The notes beneath the pieces were generated by a model. It made no database searches and was not told where the DNA came from. It was given only the letters and a program-made list of their open reading frames with translations. Below are positions 22,600 through 33,587 of a stretch of 64,000 nt of DNA, piece by piece. Source of the DNA: Kitagawia praeruptora (Eukaryota > Streptophyta > Magnoliopsida > Apiales > Apiaceae); the NCBI GenBank assembly GCA_037693485.1, contig CM075344.1:97375001-97439000 (forward strand), written 5' to 3'. Every line of letters starts with the position of its first letter. The first letter of the stretch is position 1. A program made the position numbers and the translations under genes.

Positions 22600-23160
22600 C
22601 CTCAAAATTAGCGGGCTTCTCAAAATTTGATAAAAAAAATGGGCGGCCTTCTAAAATTTATTTTCCCGGGCAATGAAAAATAACAAAACAAAAGAAAATA
22701 AAAACAAGACACAAACACACAGACAGGATACAAACACAGAGACAAGACATAGAGTAACAAAAGTAAATCGAGCTTGAAGAACTGAAGCTCAGAGAAGAGA
22801 TACGAACATACCCAACATATAGGAATAAAATCAAAGAAATCTAAGCAAAAGAAAGCACAATGTCGAAGAAGACTAAAACACCAAGAAGGTATGTTCCCTA
22901 AAAAATTTTTTCCCCAAATCTAGTTTTAATTAGGGTTTATAATTTTTTGTTTTAATTTAGGATTATATGTATCGTGTTTGTATATTGTTAATTAGGGTTT
23001 AATGTAAGTTTTTTATTTACATATGTACAAAGTACCGAGATTTACATACTTGCTCAATCTATTTTTATATATATATGTCCTCTATTTTTAGTTTGTGCAT
23101 TTGACCTCTTATATATACTTATATGCTTTGATGTTATTAATCTTTACTAAGTTAGAAGAT
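22600..23160 (+). other. CACTA-1 interior, A-rich leader with a candidate first exon
   Basis: An ACA-rich stretch (22680-22760) leads to ATG at 22861 and ten codons (MSKKTKTPRR) ending in a good donor, AG/GTATGT. It could be the first exon of a chimeric transcript running into the captured fragments. I do not recognise its source gene. Confidence 0.35.
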
Positions 23161-23161
23161 T

Positions 23162-23431
23162 TGGTCTACAAACAATGTTAAAAGGGGAGTTTCTGTTCTG
23201 GAATTGCAGAATTCAGGAAATCTTGTTTTACTGGCTGATGATGGTAGTGTAGTTTGCCAGAGCTTTAACCATCCGGCTGATACTCTATTGTCTAGCCAGG
23301 AGTTCAGTGAAGGAATGAAACTTGTAAGCAATCGGGGGCCTAACAATTTAAGCTATTTTCTTGAAATGAAATCCGGATATTTGTTGCTTTATGCCAATTA
23401 TGAAAAGCCACAACCTTACTGGTCTATATGA
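23162..23431 (+). pseudogene. Captured B-lectin fragment of an S-receptor-like kinase
   Basis: About 89 codons open from WSTN through SGNLVLLADDGSVV, QSFNHPADTLL and FLEMKSGYLLLYANY to PYWSI, then TGA. These are the mannose-binding B-lectin motifs of plant G-type lectin receptor kinases (SD2-5-like), where the signal peptide and N-terminus come before and the apple/PAN, transmembrane and kinase parts come after. None of those are present, so this is a small transduplicated piece inside CACTA-1. The tryptophan usual in the VVWQSF motif is cysteine here. Confidence 0.8.
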
Positions 23432-24537
23432 TTGTGGAGTAGATTAAAAAAGAGAGTTTATGGAAAGTCTTTTTTTGTTGAATTTCTTATACTAATCAGC
23501 TTGTTGTGGTTTGTTAAGATTTGTAGTTCTTTGGTTGGATTTATAGACAAAAGTAAAATTAAATTTTATGCTTCTAGTTTATAATACTCTGTAGTTCTAT
23601 CATTTATATGATTTCGGGGATGAATATATGGCAACTGTAGTTCGAATATGGCATTATTAGGCCTGTTACAGATATCACACACACGTGGTTTCATTTTTTG
23701 TATAGATGTTTTGCTGCTGTATTTTTGCTTCGTTCTAGACTCTAGTGCTAAGTTTACTTTCGATTATCGGAGAATGAAATATTTAATCATGCCCGAGCCT
23801 AAGCTACTGGGGGGGGGTTTGCGGGTTTTGATCTTGGGGGATGGGACTAGCAGACCCTAACGCTATTTAAAATGAAAGCAATTATAAAGCTTAGCATCAA
23901 AGTATCAATCGTATTCTCCTTTATGTGTACTCAAAATGAAGTGGTGATGGGTGATAGATTGAATGTCCTGTAATGCTGTGAACATTATAATATTATCATC
24001 AATTTGTTTTGTCTAATGATATTTATATAAATAAAAAAAACAATGACATACATATACCCTTGGGAAATTTCATCTTACTCAAGAGGGCGTTAAGCTTTTG
24101 AGATTGTGTTTACCCCTGGTCAAGATCAGTTTGACATTCCAAACAGTGAAGAGCTTACTCAAATGAAGGAAGCGAACTCCAAACTGCAAGCTCAGCTGGA
24201 TGAACAAAAGAAAGCAGTCAGCGAGGTAGAGGGAGGTACTGCTCTTAAACTTTCTGGCAACAATCATAAAAAAACTAAGTTTATGGTGTAATTATTTAAT
24301 TTATGTGCATTTACAGAGATCAAATCTCTGTAGTCTAATTTAACTCTCGAAGAGATACATGGCAAAGAAATGAAACTGCAAAAGGAGGTTCGTTTATATG
24401 AATATGTGCATGTATAATTCACTGATACTTGTTCACTTGGTCTTCACACCAAAACATTCAGACCCTTTAATTTTTATCAGGTAAGCAATATGGAAGAGGA
24501 ATTGACCAAACTACGTGGAGGTGTCACTATGGTAAGT

Positions 24538-26018
24538 TGATAAGTGGATTTTATATCTACTTGGAGCATTCTAAATTGGCTTAAATTGATTGTCTTGGAC
24601 TCAAGTTTCTGGTAGTTTTGATGTGTTTTGCTTAGTTGTGCAGATTTACGAGAAGGTTGACTAAGGTGGATGCTTCTATTATTTTTTTGGAATTAATTGA
24701 TCAAAATTCGGATTTTTAAGAAGGGTTGCGCAGTCTACATTGTTTGGGCCATATCTTGAGTTCTATAAGTCTGTTTTCAGCCCGTAAGCTGTCCACGCGA
24801 AGATAACGAGATTTTCTATCATTCTAAGGTGGTCCAGAGGTCCAATTACGTTTGGAACGTTCCAGAAAAATTGAAGAAAAGTCAGCCACGAATTTCCTTA
24901 AGAAAACAGAATCAGTTTAGGAAACGTCTTTTGCAGAAATTCTGTTTTAACTCTATTTTGGGTATTTTCTTGCTGGGCAAGACTTTTAGAGCCTATTTAA
25001 ACACATCCTACCATTGTAATAGATATATACAGATTATCATATTTTTTTATTGTAACCAGCTGAGATTTGCAAGAGAGAAAAGGAGAGAAGGGTTCAACGC
25101 TCGTGACAAGCAAGGACCTAGATCTACTTCATCTTTTGTATACGTTGGATTATAGATTTGTTTTCTCAACTCTTTATTTTTATAATATTATTACGTCTTT
25201 CTTCCATATCTTGTTTTATATCATGTTTTCATCAAATCCCATGACGATGAACGGTTCAATTATGGGCTAATCGTTGTCGTGGGATCCTAGTGGATTTATC
25301 TATGTAGCTTAGTAGTTTGTATGCCTTAAAGATTTATGTGTGGTGAATTCTTGATATCCTTGTATGGTTATGCTTATTGAATTTAGGTGCGTCGCGAACA
25401 TCTAATTTGTTAATCTCTTGCTAAACGAGAGTGGATCTTGAGATTTAGAACTTGCCATGCTAGCATAGGATAGGTTGATGTAATCATCATGATTTGTGGC
25501 ATGAATAGAGATATTATGCTACCCTATGTGATCTAAGTGGATAACCTGTGCTTCAACCTCTATGTTTTCAAATTCTATAGAGATATAGGGTCTAAACATA
25601 ATAGGTGCCTACCCATCTTCTATCTCTTTTGTGGATGTATGTGTAGATTGGTACTAGTATACCGAGAGGTAACTTTTACTCTTTTCGTGTTATCCGATCA
25701 GATATCAAGACCATTACATGTTTTAATTAAAGGCTGCAACTCTAAGTGAAGTAGATGATGAAACTAGGATTCCATGTTTATTCTCATATAAGTAATTCGA
25801 TATTAATTCTTGTTAATTAGTTAATTCTTAGTTTAACTCTTGCATCTTAGTATAAATTAGATAATCAACCCCAATTTGTTACTTTTCTTAGCAGTGAATT
25901 AAAACCATACATTGTTGCATAGGCATATTTACTGAATAGAACATAACCAGATCTCTGTGGAACGAACTTTAACTGTATTACTTGTGACTACGTGCGCTTG
26001 CGTGAAATTAGCATAACA
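24538..26018 (+). repeat. Athila-A 5' LTR
   Basis: 1481 bp, TGATAAGTGG to GCATAACA. A CCTATTTAAACAC stretch near 24990 is the likely promoter core by comparison with the TATATAAA at the same place in Athila-B. The LTR has only short, unsupported frames. Confidence 0.95.
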
Positions 26019-26024
26019 AGTTTT

Positions 26025-26042
26025 TGGCGCCGCTGCCGGGGA
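26025..26042 (+). other. Primer binding site of Athila-A
   Basis: TGGCGCCGCTGCCGGGGA, six bases after the LTR. It corresponds to the tRNA-Asp type primer site known for Athila elements. The same 18 bases occur at 39521-39538 (Athila-B) and 61908-61925 (Athila-C). Confidence 0.85.
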
Positions 26043-26158
26043 TCATCGGTGTTTTTTATTTTAGTTTATGTGCTTGTCATCAGTGGTCGTTAGCGTTCAC
26101 TGACTCGGATTCTTACTTAGTGTGTTTGTTTTGTGGTGTGTCAGGTACTTGAGTTTGT

Positions 26159-29100
26159 ATGCGAACACGCTTACAAGCACGTTTGGAAGAACTGGCAGAA
26201 GACAATCTTGTAGAGAATTTGGAGAATAAGATAGAAACTGAGACTACTGTAGAGATGGGTGACGCAGCAGCAGCAGCAGTCAAGGCTTTGAAGGACTATT
26301 CTCAGCCGAAACTCAATGACATTCAGTCTAGCATTATCAGGCCAGCTATTGCAGCGAACAACTTTGAGATCAAGCCAGGCACAATTCAGATGGTGCAGAA
26401 TTCAGTCCAGTTTGGGGGAGCTTCTACGGAGGATCCTAACATGCATGTTCGGGACTTTATTGAAATCTGCGACACTTTCAAGTGTAATGGTGTGACGGAT
26501 GATGCTATCAGATTGAGGCTTTTTCCATTCTCTTTGAGGGATAAGGCTAAGAGCTGGCTACACTCTTTACCACCTGGTTCCATTACTACATGGGAAGATC
26601 TTGCTCAGAAGTTCCTTACTAAATTCTTCCCTATGGCGAAAACTGCAGCAATAAGGAACCAGTTGACTCAATTTCAACAGCAATCTGGTGAGTCATTATG
26701 TGAGGCGTGGGAACGCTACAAGGAGATGCTAAGGAAGTGTCCTCATCATGGCATGCCTGATTGGATGGTTATTAATGGATTCTACAATGGGTTGGGAGCA
26801 CAGTCTAGACCTTTGCTAGATGCAGCATCAGGTGGAGCTCTTTGGGCGAAGAGTTATGATGAAGCTTATGATCTTATAGAGATGATGGCTGCTAATGAAT
26901 ATCAGAATCCAACCCATAGGCTTTCCCAAGGCAAGGTAGCAGGAGTTTTGGAAGTAGATACAGCTTCAATGATTACGGCTCAGTTGAAGGCTCTTGCTAT
27001 GAAAGTGGATTCTCTTGCTAATTATGGAGTGCAACAGGTGGCTAGTGTTTGTGAGTTATGTGCGGGCGCACATGAGACGAATCAGTGTGCTATCTCTTCT
27101 GAATCAGCACAGTTCGTGAGTAATTTCCAGAGACCTGCTGCACCAGTTCCAGCCACTTATCATCCTAATAATCGGAATCATCCCAATTTCAGCTGGAGCA
27201 ACAATCAAAATACTCAACAGTCGTATCAGCAAGCGAAGCCATTTAATCAAGGCTATCAACAGCCTTACGCTCCAAGGGCACCATATCAACCTCCTGGATT
27301 TCAGCAGCAACAGCCTCAGGCTCAGGTAGGGCAATCTTCGAATGAAAAATCAGAGATTGATGATTTGAGGATGATGGTGAAGAATCTTCAAGCTTCTCAA
27401 AAGATCTTCGAGAGCCAGCTGGGACAGATTGCTAGTGCCTTACTTAGTAGACCACAAGGAACTCTTCCTAGTGATACAGAGACTAATCCAGGTAGGAGAG
27501 ACAACAAGGAACAGGTGAAGGCCGTAACTTTGAGATCGGGAAAGGTTACAACAGATCCTAAATCAACCGTTAACGAAGATGAAGAAGTGCAGAAGCAGCA
27601 AGTGGAAAAATCTGCAATGCCTGAATTTGAAAAATCGGACTTATTAGCGGATGAGCTAGATGGTGATAAAGAGAAGAGCAAGGAACCTGTTAAAGCTTCA
27701 GTGGATCAGTCTACTCAGATCTATCCTCCTCCTCCATATCCTAGAAGACTCCAGAAGCAGAATTTGGATAAAAAGTTTGCTAAGTTCCTCGAGGTGTTCA
27801 AGAAGTTGCATATTAACATACCTTTTGCGGAAGCTCTTGAAGAGATGCCAAGCTATGCCAAGTTCATGAAGGGAATTCTCTCTCGTAAGTTGAAGCTTGA
27901 TGCATTAGAGACCGTTGCCTTAACTGAAGAGTGTAGTGCTGTTCTGCAACAGAAGTTGCCTCCAAAGCTAAAGGACCCGGGTAGTTTTACTATTCCATGC
28001 ACTATTGGTAATCTATTCTTTGAGAAGTGCTTGTGTGACTTGGGAGCTAGCATCAATCTCATGCCCTTGTCAGTTTTCTTGCAACTTGGTCTACCGGATC
28101 CGAAGCCAACTAACATCTCGTTACAGTTGGCCGATCGTTCAATTACTTATCCTAGAGGCATAGTGGAGGATGTCTTGGTGAAAGTTGATAAACTCCTCTT
28201 CCCTGCTGATTTTGTTATCTTGGATTTCGAGGAAGATAAGAAGATTCCCATAATCTTGGGAAGGCCATTCCTAGCTACGGGTAGTACTTTGATCGATGTG
28301 CAGAAAGGAGAGCTCACCATGAGGGTACAAAATCAGAATGTCACCTTTAATGTGTTCAATGCTATGAAGCTTCCATCTGATGAAGAAGAATGTTTCAATG
28401 TTGATTTGGTTGATTCCGTGGTGGCCAAGGGTCTTGATCATTTGTTGCTAACAGATTCTTTGGAAAAAGCATTGAGTGGGAACTCTGAGGTGAAAGATGA
28501 AGATGAAGTGATGCAAATTCAGATGTTGAATGCCAATATGTGGAATAGAAAATTTGACATGCCGTTCGAGTCTCTTGGTTTAAAGGAGCTGGAAAAGTCA
28601 CAAGTCCGTCTTAAACCATCTATTGAGGAGGCTCCTACACTTGAACTCAAACCTTTGCCTAATCACTTGAGGTACGCTTTTCTTGGTGATACCTCTACAT
28701 TACCTGTTATTATTTCTTCTAATCTGTCAGATATCGAGGAAGAAAAGCTCTTGCGAATTTTGAGGGAGTTCAAGTCAGCAATTGGTTGGACTATAGCAGA
28801 TATCAAGGGAATCAGCCCTTCTTATTGCATGCATAAAATTCTGCTAGAGGAAGGAGCTAAGCCTACTGTTGAACATCAGCGACGACTTAATCCTATTATG
28901 AAAGAGGTGGTAAAGAAGGAAATTCTAAAGTGGTTAGATGCTGGTATTATTTATCCTATCTCAGACAGTTCTTGGGTGAGTCCGGTTCAATGCGTGCCAA
29001 AGAAAGGAGGCATGACGGTTGTTGCTAATGAGAAGAATGAGCTCATCCCTACTCGGACAGTCACGGGGTGGAGAGTTTGCATGGACTATCGGAAGCTCAA

Positions 29101-31540
29101 CAAGGCCACAAGAAAAGACCACTTTCCTCTTCCTTTCATTGATCAGATGTTAGACAGGTTGGCTGGACACGAGTATTATTGTTTGCTTGATGGTTATTCT
29201 GGTTATAATCAAATTTGCATTGCTCCGGAAGATCAAGAGAAGACAACATTCACATGTCCTTTTGGCACTTTTGCTTTTCGTCGGGTTTCTTTTGGACTTT
29301 GTGGTGCTCCTGCTACTTTTCAAAGGTGTATGATGGCTATTTTCTCAGATATGATTGGCACTAATGTGGAGGTTTTCATGGATGACTTCTCAGTTTTTGG
29401 TACTTCATATGACGAGTGTTTGCATAATCTTGGCTTAGTTTTGAAACGTTGTGTGGAGACTAATTTGGTTCTTAATTGGGAGAAGTGTCACTTTATGGTG
29501 CAAGAAGGAATTATTCTTGGGCACAAGGTATCTAGCAAGGGGCTTGAAGTGGATAGAGCCAAGGTGGAGACAATCGAAAATCTTCCTCCACCTAGCTCTG
29601 TTAAAGGAATTCGCAGTTTTCTTGGTCATGCGGGATTCTATCGGCGATTCATTCAAGACTTCTCGAAAATCTCAAAACCTTTGTGTAATCTGTTGGAGAA
29701 GGATGTTCCGTTCAAGTTTGATGATGAATGTCTTGCAGCTTTTGAACTCTTGAAGAAGAAGCTGACCACTACACCTGTTATTACGGCACCTAATTGGGAG
29801 GAACCGTTTGAGCTAATGTGTGATGCTAGTGACTATGCTGTTGGAGCTGTGCTTGGGCAAAGGAAGGACAAAATTTTTCATGTGGTTTACTATGCTAGTA
29901 AAACCCTCAATGATGCACAGCTTAACTACACCACTACGGAGAAGGAGTTGCTAGCAGTTGTTTATGCTTTTGAGAAATTCAGATCTTACTTGCTTGGTAC
30001 GAAGGTGATTGTGTATACGGATCATGCTGCTATTCGATATCTCATGTCAAAGAAGGATTCTAAGCCTAGATTGATTCGTTGGGTACTTCTTTTGCAAGAA
30101 TTTGATGTGGAGATCAAGGATAGAAAGGGCACGGAAAATCAAGTAGCTGATCATCTTTCACGTTTGGAGGACCAAGGTAAGGATTCACATGCTAAATCTC
30201 TTATTAATGAATCTTTTCCAGATGAGCAACTTTTTGGGGTGCAAGGTGAAGAGCCATGGTTTGCAGATTATGTGAACTATCTTGTTAGTAATGTCATCCC
30301 TCCGGAATTCTCTTATGCTCAAAGGAAGAAGTTCTTACATGATGTGAAGTGGTACCGTTGGGACGAGCCATTCTTGTTCAAGCTTGGTGTGGATCAGATT
30401 TTGAGGAGGTGCATTCCTTACAGTGAGACGGAAAGTATTTTGCATGATTGTCATTCTACCACATATGGAGGCCATTATGGTGGTGATAAAACAGCTCAGA
30501 AAGTACTTCAAGCGGGATTCTATTGGCCGACTCTGTTTAAAGATTCTCATAGGTTCGTCATGAGTTGTGATCGATGTCAAAGGGTTGGTAATATCTCTAG
30601 GAGGAATGAGATGCCTCTGAATACTATTCTTGAAGTTGAGATCTTTGATGTGTGGGGAATTGATTTCATGGGACCGTTTGTTTCTTCTTGCAATAATCAG
30701 TACATCTTGCTAGCTGTGGATTATGTGTCTAAATGGGTTGAGGTGAAAGCCTTACCAACAAATGATGCTAAGGTAGTGCTGAATTTTCTTCACAAGCAGA
30801 TTTTCACGCGTTTTGGAACTCCACGAGCTATAATAAGTGATGAGGGGACACACTTCTGTAATCGTCAGTTTACTGCTATGATGGCAAAGTATAATGTGAC
30901 GCATCGTGTTGCCACTGCTTATCATCCTCAAACTAATGGTCAAGCGGAGGTTTCGAATCGTGAAATCAAAAGAATTCTTGAGAAAGTGGTGAATCCATCT
31001 CGTAAGGATTGGTCGTTGAAGCTAGACGAGGCGGTTTGGGCGTACAGAACTGCTTACAAGACACCCCTAGGTATGTCTCCTTATCAGTTGGTCTTTGGTA
31101 AGGCATGTCATTTGCCTGCTGAGCTAGAGCACAAGGCCTATTGGGCGTTGAAGAAATTAAATTTGGATATTTCGGCTGCGGGTGAGAAACGTCTACTTCA
31201 GTTGAATGAGCTTGAAGAATTTCGTGAACAGGCTTATGAGAATGCGAAAATGTACAAGGAGAAGGTTAAGAGGTGGCACGATAAGAAGTTGGTGCATAAG
31301 TCATTTGTGTCAGGTCAACAAGTGTTGCTTTATAATTCTCGTCTCAAACTTTTTCCGGGTAAGCTCAAATCAAAGTGGTCGGGTCCGTTTACAGTCAAGG
31401 AAGTATTTCCTAGTGGAGCAGTGGAGATATTTAGAGGTTCTATTGATGATTCTTTCAAGGTGAATGGACATAGACTTAAGCCTTATTTTGGTGGTATGGT
31501 AAACCGTGAGAAGGTTGCCGCTGTTTTATCTCGTTCGTGA
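26159..31540 (+). CDS. gag-pol: Athila gag-pol polyprotein, intact
   Basis: 1793 codons, one frame. Order with rough residues: retrotransposon gag capsid domain (98-215, DKAKSWLHSLPPGS); an unusual zinc knuckle CELCAGAHETNQC (about 298); glutamine-rich linker; aspartic protease with LCDLGASINLMP (about 630), the DLGA form common in Athila; reverse transcriptase with CMDYRKLN and the catalytic FMDD (about 1073); RNase H with MCDASDYAVGAVLG and TDHAAIRYL (1217-1338); integrase with an HHCC finger (about 1428-1478) and DDE core (DFMGPF, SDEGTHF, GQAEVSNREI). The C-terminal part lacks a chromodomain, as expected for Athila. The ATG follows the primer site by 116 bases and is conserved in Athila-C. 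It is the best candidate in the window for a functional mobile-element protein. Confidence 0.96.
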   Translation: MRTRLQARLEELAEDNLVENLENKIETETTVEMGDAAAAAVKALKDYSQPKLNDIQSSIIRPAIAANNFEIKPGTIQMVQNSVQFGGASTEDPNMHVRDFIEICDTFKCNGVTDDAIRLRLFPFSLRDKAKSWLHSLPPGSITTWEDLAQKFLTKFFPMAKTAAIRNQLTQFQQQSGESLCEAWERYKEMLRKCPHHGMPDWMVINGFYNGLGAQSRPLLDAASGGALWAKSYDEAYDLIEMMAANEYQNPTHRLSQGKVAGVLEVDTASMITAQLKALAMKVDSLANYGVQQVASVCELCAGAHETNQCAISSESAQFVSNFQRPAAPVPATYHPNNRNHPNFSWSNNQNTQQSYQQAKPFNQGYQQPYAPRAPYQPPGFQQQQPQAQVGQSSNEKSEIDDLRMMVKNLQASQKIFESQLGQIASALLSRPQGTLPSDTETNPGRRDNKEQVKAVTLRSGKVTTDPKSTVNEDEEVQKQQVEKSAMPEFEKSDLLADELDGDKEKSKEPVKASVDQSTQIYPPPPYPRRLQKQNLDKKFAKFLEVFKKLHINIPFAEALEEMPSYAKFMKGILSRKLKLDALETVALTEECSAVLQQKLPPKLKDPGSFTIPCTIGNLFFEKCLCDLGASINLMPLSVFLQLGLPDPKPTNISLQLADRSITYPRGIVEDVLVKVDKLLFPADFVILDFEEDKKIPIILGRPFLATGSTLIDVQKGELTMRVQNQNVTFNVFNAMKLPSDEEECFNVDLVDSVVAKGLDHLLLTDSLEKALSGNSEVKDEDEVMQIQMLNANMWNRKFDMPFESLGLKELEKSQVRLKPSIEEAPTLELKPLPNHLRYAFLGDTSTLPVIISSNLSDIEEEKLLRILREFKSAIGWTIADIKGISPSYCMHKILLEEGAKPTVEHQRRLNPIMKEVVKKEILKWLDAGIIYPISDSSWVSPVQCVPKKGGMTVVANEKNELIPTRTVTGWRVCMDYRKLNKATRKDHFPLPFIDQMLDRLAGHEYYCLLDGYSGYNQICIAPEDQEKTTFTCPFGTFAFRRVSFGLCGAPATFQRCMMAIFSDMIGTNVEVFMDDFSVFGTSYDECLHNLGLVLKRCVETNLVLNWEKCHFMVQEGIILGHKVSSKGLEVDRAKVETIENLPPPSSVKGIRSFLGHAGFYRRFIQDFSKISKPLCNLLEKDVPFKFDDECLAAFELLKKKLTTTPVITAPNWEEPFELMCDASDYAVGAVLGQRKDKIFHVVYYASKTLNDAQLNYTTTEKELLAVVYAFEKFRSYLLGTKVIVYTDHAAIRYLMSKKDSKPRLIRWVLLLQEFDVEIKDRKGTENQVADHLSRLEDQGKDSHAKSLINESFPDEQLFGVQGEEPWFADYVNYLVSNVIPPEFSYAQRKKFLHDVKWYRWDEPFLFKLGVDQILRRCIPYSETESILHDCHSTTYGGHYGGDKTAQKVLQAGFYWPTLFKDSHRFVMSCDRCQRVGNISRRNEMPLNTILEVEIFDVWGIDFMGPFVSSCNNQYILLAVDYVSKWVEVKALPTNDAKVVLNFLHKQIFTRFGTPRAIISDEGTHFCNRQFTAMMAKYNVTHRVATAYHPQTNGQAEVSNREIKRILEKVVNPSRKDWSLKLDEAVWAYRTAYKTPLGMSPYQLVFGKACHLPAELEHKAYWALKKLNLDISAAGEKRLLQLNELEEFREQAYENAKMYKEKVKRWHDKKLVHKSFVSGQQVLLYNSRLKLFPGKLKSKWSGPFTVKEVFPSGAVEIFRGSIDDSFKVNGHRLKPYFGGMVNREKVAAVLSRS

Positions 31541-31552
31541 TTTTTCGGAAGG

Positions 31553-31601
31553 ACGTCAAGCTATTGACGTTAAACGAGCGCTTCGTGGGAGGCAACCCGC
31601 G
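31553..31601 (+). ncRNA. Twin stem-loops after Athila-A pol
   Basis: Hairpin one, ACGTCAA-GCTA-TTGACGT (31553-31570), is a perfect 7-bp stem. Hairpin two, CGTGGG-AGGCAA-CCCGCG (31584-31601), has a 6-bp stem with one wobble pair. They lie 12 bases after the gag-pol stop. The same pair with the same 13-base spacing occurs at 40599-40647 in Athila-B, with a change that restores a Watson-Crick pair. This is a probable RNA element of unknown role. Confidence 0.6.
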
Positions 31602-31647
31602 CTTTAGTTTAGAAAAAATATATATACATATTCTTGAGTGTTGTATG

Positions 31648-31684
<37 letters not shown>
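31648..31684 (+). repeat. Poly-A tract
   Basis: Thirty-seven consecutive A residues between the stem-loops and the GC-rich hairpin array. Athila-B has shorter A runs at the matching place (about 40686-40719). Confidence 0.85.
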
Positions 31685-31686
<2 letters not shown>

Positions 31687-31704
31687 GGCTGAACAGGAGG
31701 CTGC

Positions 31705-31897
31705 AGCGCATGAGGCGCCACAACCCGCGCAAGTGCGCCAGAGACGCAGGAGAGGTTCGCGCATCATGCGCCCATTACCGCGCAGCTGCGCCATGCGCAA
31801 CAGACATCATCCGCGCGTGAAGCGCCGTTTCGCGCACCTGCGCTGTTTGTCCAGAAATCCCCCGCGCGTGAAGCGCCAACGAGCGCATGAGGCGCCA
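31705..31897 (+). repeat. GC-rich array of short inverted repeats in Athila-A
   Basis: Eight short inverted repeats of the type GCGC(A)-n-(T)GCGC in 193 bp, for example GCGCAGCTGCGC, GCGCAAGTGCGC, GCGCATCATGCGC and GCGCACCTGCGC. The region is far richer in GC than its AT-rich surroundings. Athila-B has unrelated but also GC-rich hairpins in the same position. Confidence 0.75.
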
Positions 31898-32393
31898 GAC
31901 TCTACTGATTGTTTTGTGTTGTGCGGTTTGTGTTTTGTCCTTAAATCCCAAAAATTCTTCCCTCTTTATTTATTTATCCTACATCCTAATTCTAATTCAT
32001 CTCTCAATCTTAAAACCTATCCTCCCAATTCCTATTCTAACTACAAATCAAATTTTAAACACACCCAAAATCCTTTTCCACATCTAATTTCATCTCTATT
32101 ATTCTTACATCTCCTATATATACACCCACATCACCTATACATACACAAACCCAAAAATTTAAATCCCAAATTCTCAACTTTTAGTTATTTAAGGTGCAAG
32201 GGGGATTTAATTTCGAAATTGTGTGGATTCAACTAGCAAGCTCACCTCTTGGATTCAATTGGGTAATATCCTATCTAATCTTTTAATTGAATTTGTGAAT
32301 TTTGCACATTAGGGTTCTTGGTGTGTAATTTGGGGGTTCTTTATTTGGTGATTTGTTTGGAGATTTTTGTGCCTTGCTTGTTATTTGTTGATT

Positions 32394-33587
32394 ATGGCTC
32401 CTAAAAGGCAACGGTTAATGGGTAGTGGTAGTAGTGCTCCTCCATCTTTGGATGAGAATGATGTTGTGGGAGATGGAGTGGAAAGGTTTGTTAATGAGGA
32501 GGCTAAGGCGGAGTATGTTCGGTTAGTGTCAAAGGGGGTTATTCAGGAACGGAGGCTTGTGCCTTATAAGTATACAGAGATGAGAGCTATGATTAGTGAG
32601 AGGGGTTGGACGCTATTTTGTGAATTTGCTAATGATGCTTCGTTGGATGTGGTTCGAGAATTTTATGCTAATGCATCAATAGCGAGGAATAATTCCACAA
32701 TTGTGAGGGGTCGAAAGGTGGATTATTCGCCTCGTGCTATTCGTAATTTGATTAGGCAACCGCCTAAGCCTCGAGATGCGACAGATTGGGGACAAAAGGC
32801 TAATGATGATGTTGATCTTGATGAACTAATTGATGAACTTTGTGTTCCGGGAACGGAATGGAAATGTAAGTTGGGTACGGACATAAAGTGTAATTTTCCG
32901 GCTTCATCATTGTCTAGTATTGCAAAGGCATGGTTTTTTTTCATAAGTGCTAATATCATTCCGACAAACCATGTTACCAATGTTACTGTTGATAGAGCCA
33001 TCTTGTTATGGGGTATTATTAAAGGCGAGTATGTCGACATTGGGCATCTTATAAATCAACATATTCTTCGGTTTTTGGGAAGCAATTCGTCGGTGAATAT
33101 TCCTTATGCTTCTATAGTTGCGTATTTGTGTGATGCATCAAAGGTCAAAGGGTATCACGGTGAGCCGATACAAAAACCTATGGCTTCTATTACGGATGCT
33201 ACCATTGATCGGTTGAAGTTGAAGGAGTGGTCGGGCGGCACTCCTCATCCTAGAGGATTAGGCTTTGTTGTTGATGGTGCTAGTGGTCAGGGAACGGGCG
33301 TTCCGACACATGTTTCGAGGGCACCGAGGGTGGCTAGAGCAGGTTCTTCGCAAGGCCAGGTGGATGTGTCCGTGTTCGAATCTTATTTTCGTCGAATGAC
33401 TAGGCGGATGGATGCTATGCATGCTAGCAGTCGCCAGTATTCTGAGGACATGGGCATAGCTTTGGAGGCAAAGTTTCAATCACCTAGTACTCCTATGCAG
33501 TGGCCTATATTTGGAGCCCGGACTCCGTATCCTCCACCTGATTCATCTGACGAGGATGACGAGGGTGCTGATAGCGAGGACGAGTAG
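32394..33587 (+). CDS. Athila third frame, envelope-like / putative plant transposon protein
   Basis: 397 codons from ATG 32394 (MAPKRQRLMG); nine upstream codons are open, but the AUG context and comparison with the Athila-B remnant favour this start. The body (RGWTLFCEF, FYANAS, GRKVDYSPRAIRNLI, FFISANIIPTNH) matches my memory of the Athila env-like, putative plant transposon domain (PF20167). The tail is strongly acidic (DSSDEDDEGADSEDE). I see no signal peptide or clear membrane segment, so an envelope role is doubtful. It is probably expressed from a spliced or separate RNA, since it lies 850 bp after pol in another frame. Confidence 0.8.
   Translation: MAPKRQRLMGSGSSAPPSLDENDVVGDGVERFVNEEAKAEYVRLVSKGVIQERRLVPYKYTEMRAMISERGWTLFCEFANDASLDVVREFYANASIARNNSTIVRGRKVDYSPRAIRNLIRQPPKPRDATDWGQKANDDVDLDELIDELCVPGTEWKCKLGTDIKCNFPASSLSSIAKAWFFFISANIIPTNHVTNVTVDRAILLWGIIKGEYVDIGHLINQHILRFLGSNSSVNIPYASIVAYLCDASKVKGYHGEPIQKPMASITDATIDRLKLKEWSGGTPHPRGLGFVVDGASGQGTGVPTHVSRAPRVARAGSSQGQVDVSVFESYFRRMTRRMDAMHASSRQYSEDMGIALEAKFQSPSTPMQWPIFGARTPYPPPDSSDEDDEGADSEDE

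Noticed and set aside
25067..25270. Matching frames in both Athila-A LTRs as genes
   Set aside because: They are identical only because the LTRs are; short, no family, and not kept open in Athila-B or Athila-C LTRs.
31648..31684. Poly-A tail of a processed pseudogene or LINE
   Set aside because: It lies inside Athila-A at the same place as A runs in Athila-B, with no target duplication around it.
32394..33587. True viral-type envelope protein
   Set aside because: No signal peptide, membrane anchor or glycoprotein pattern is visible; only the positional name env-like is justified.
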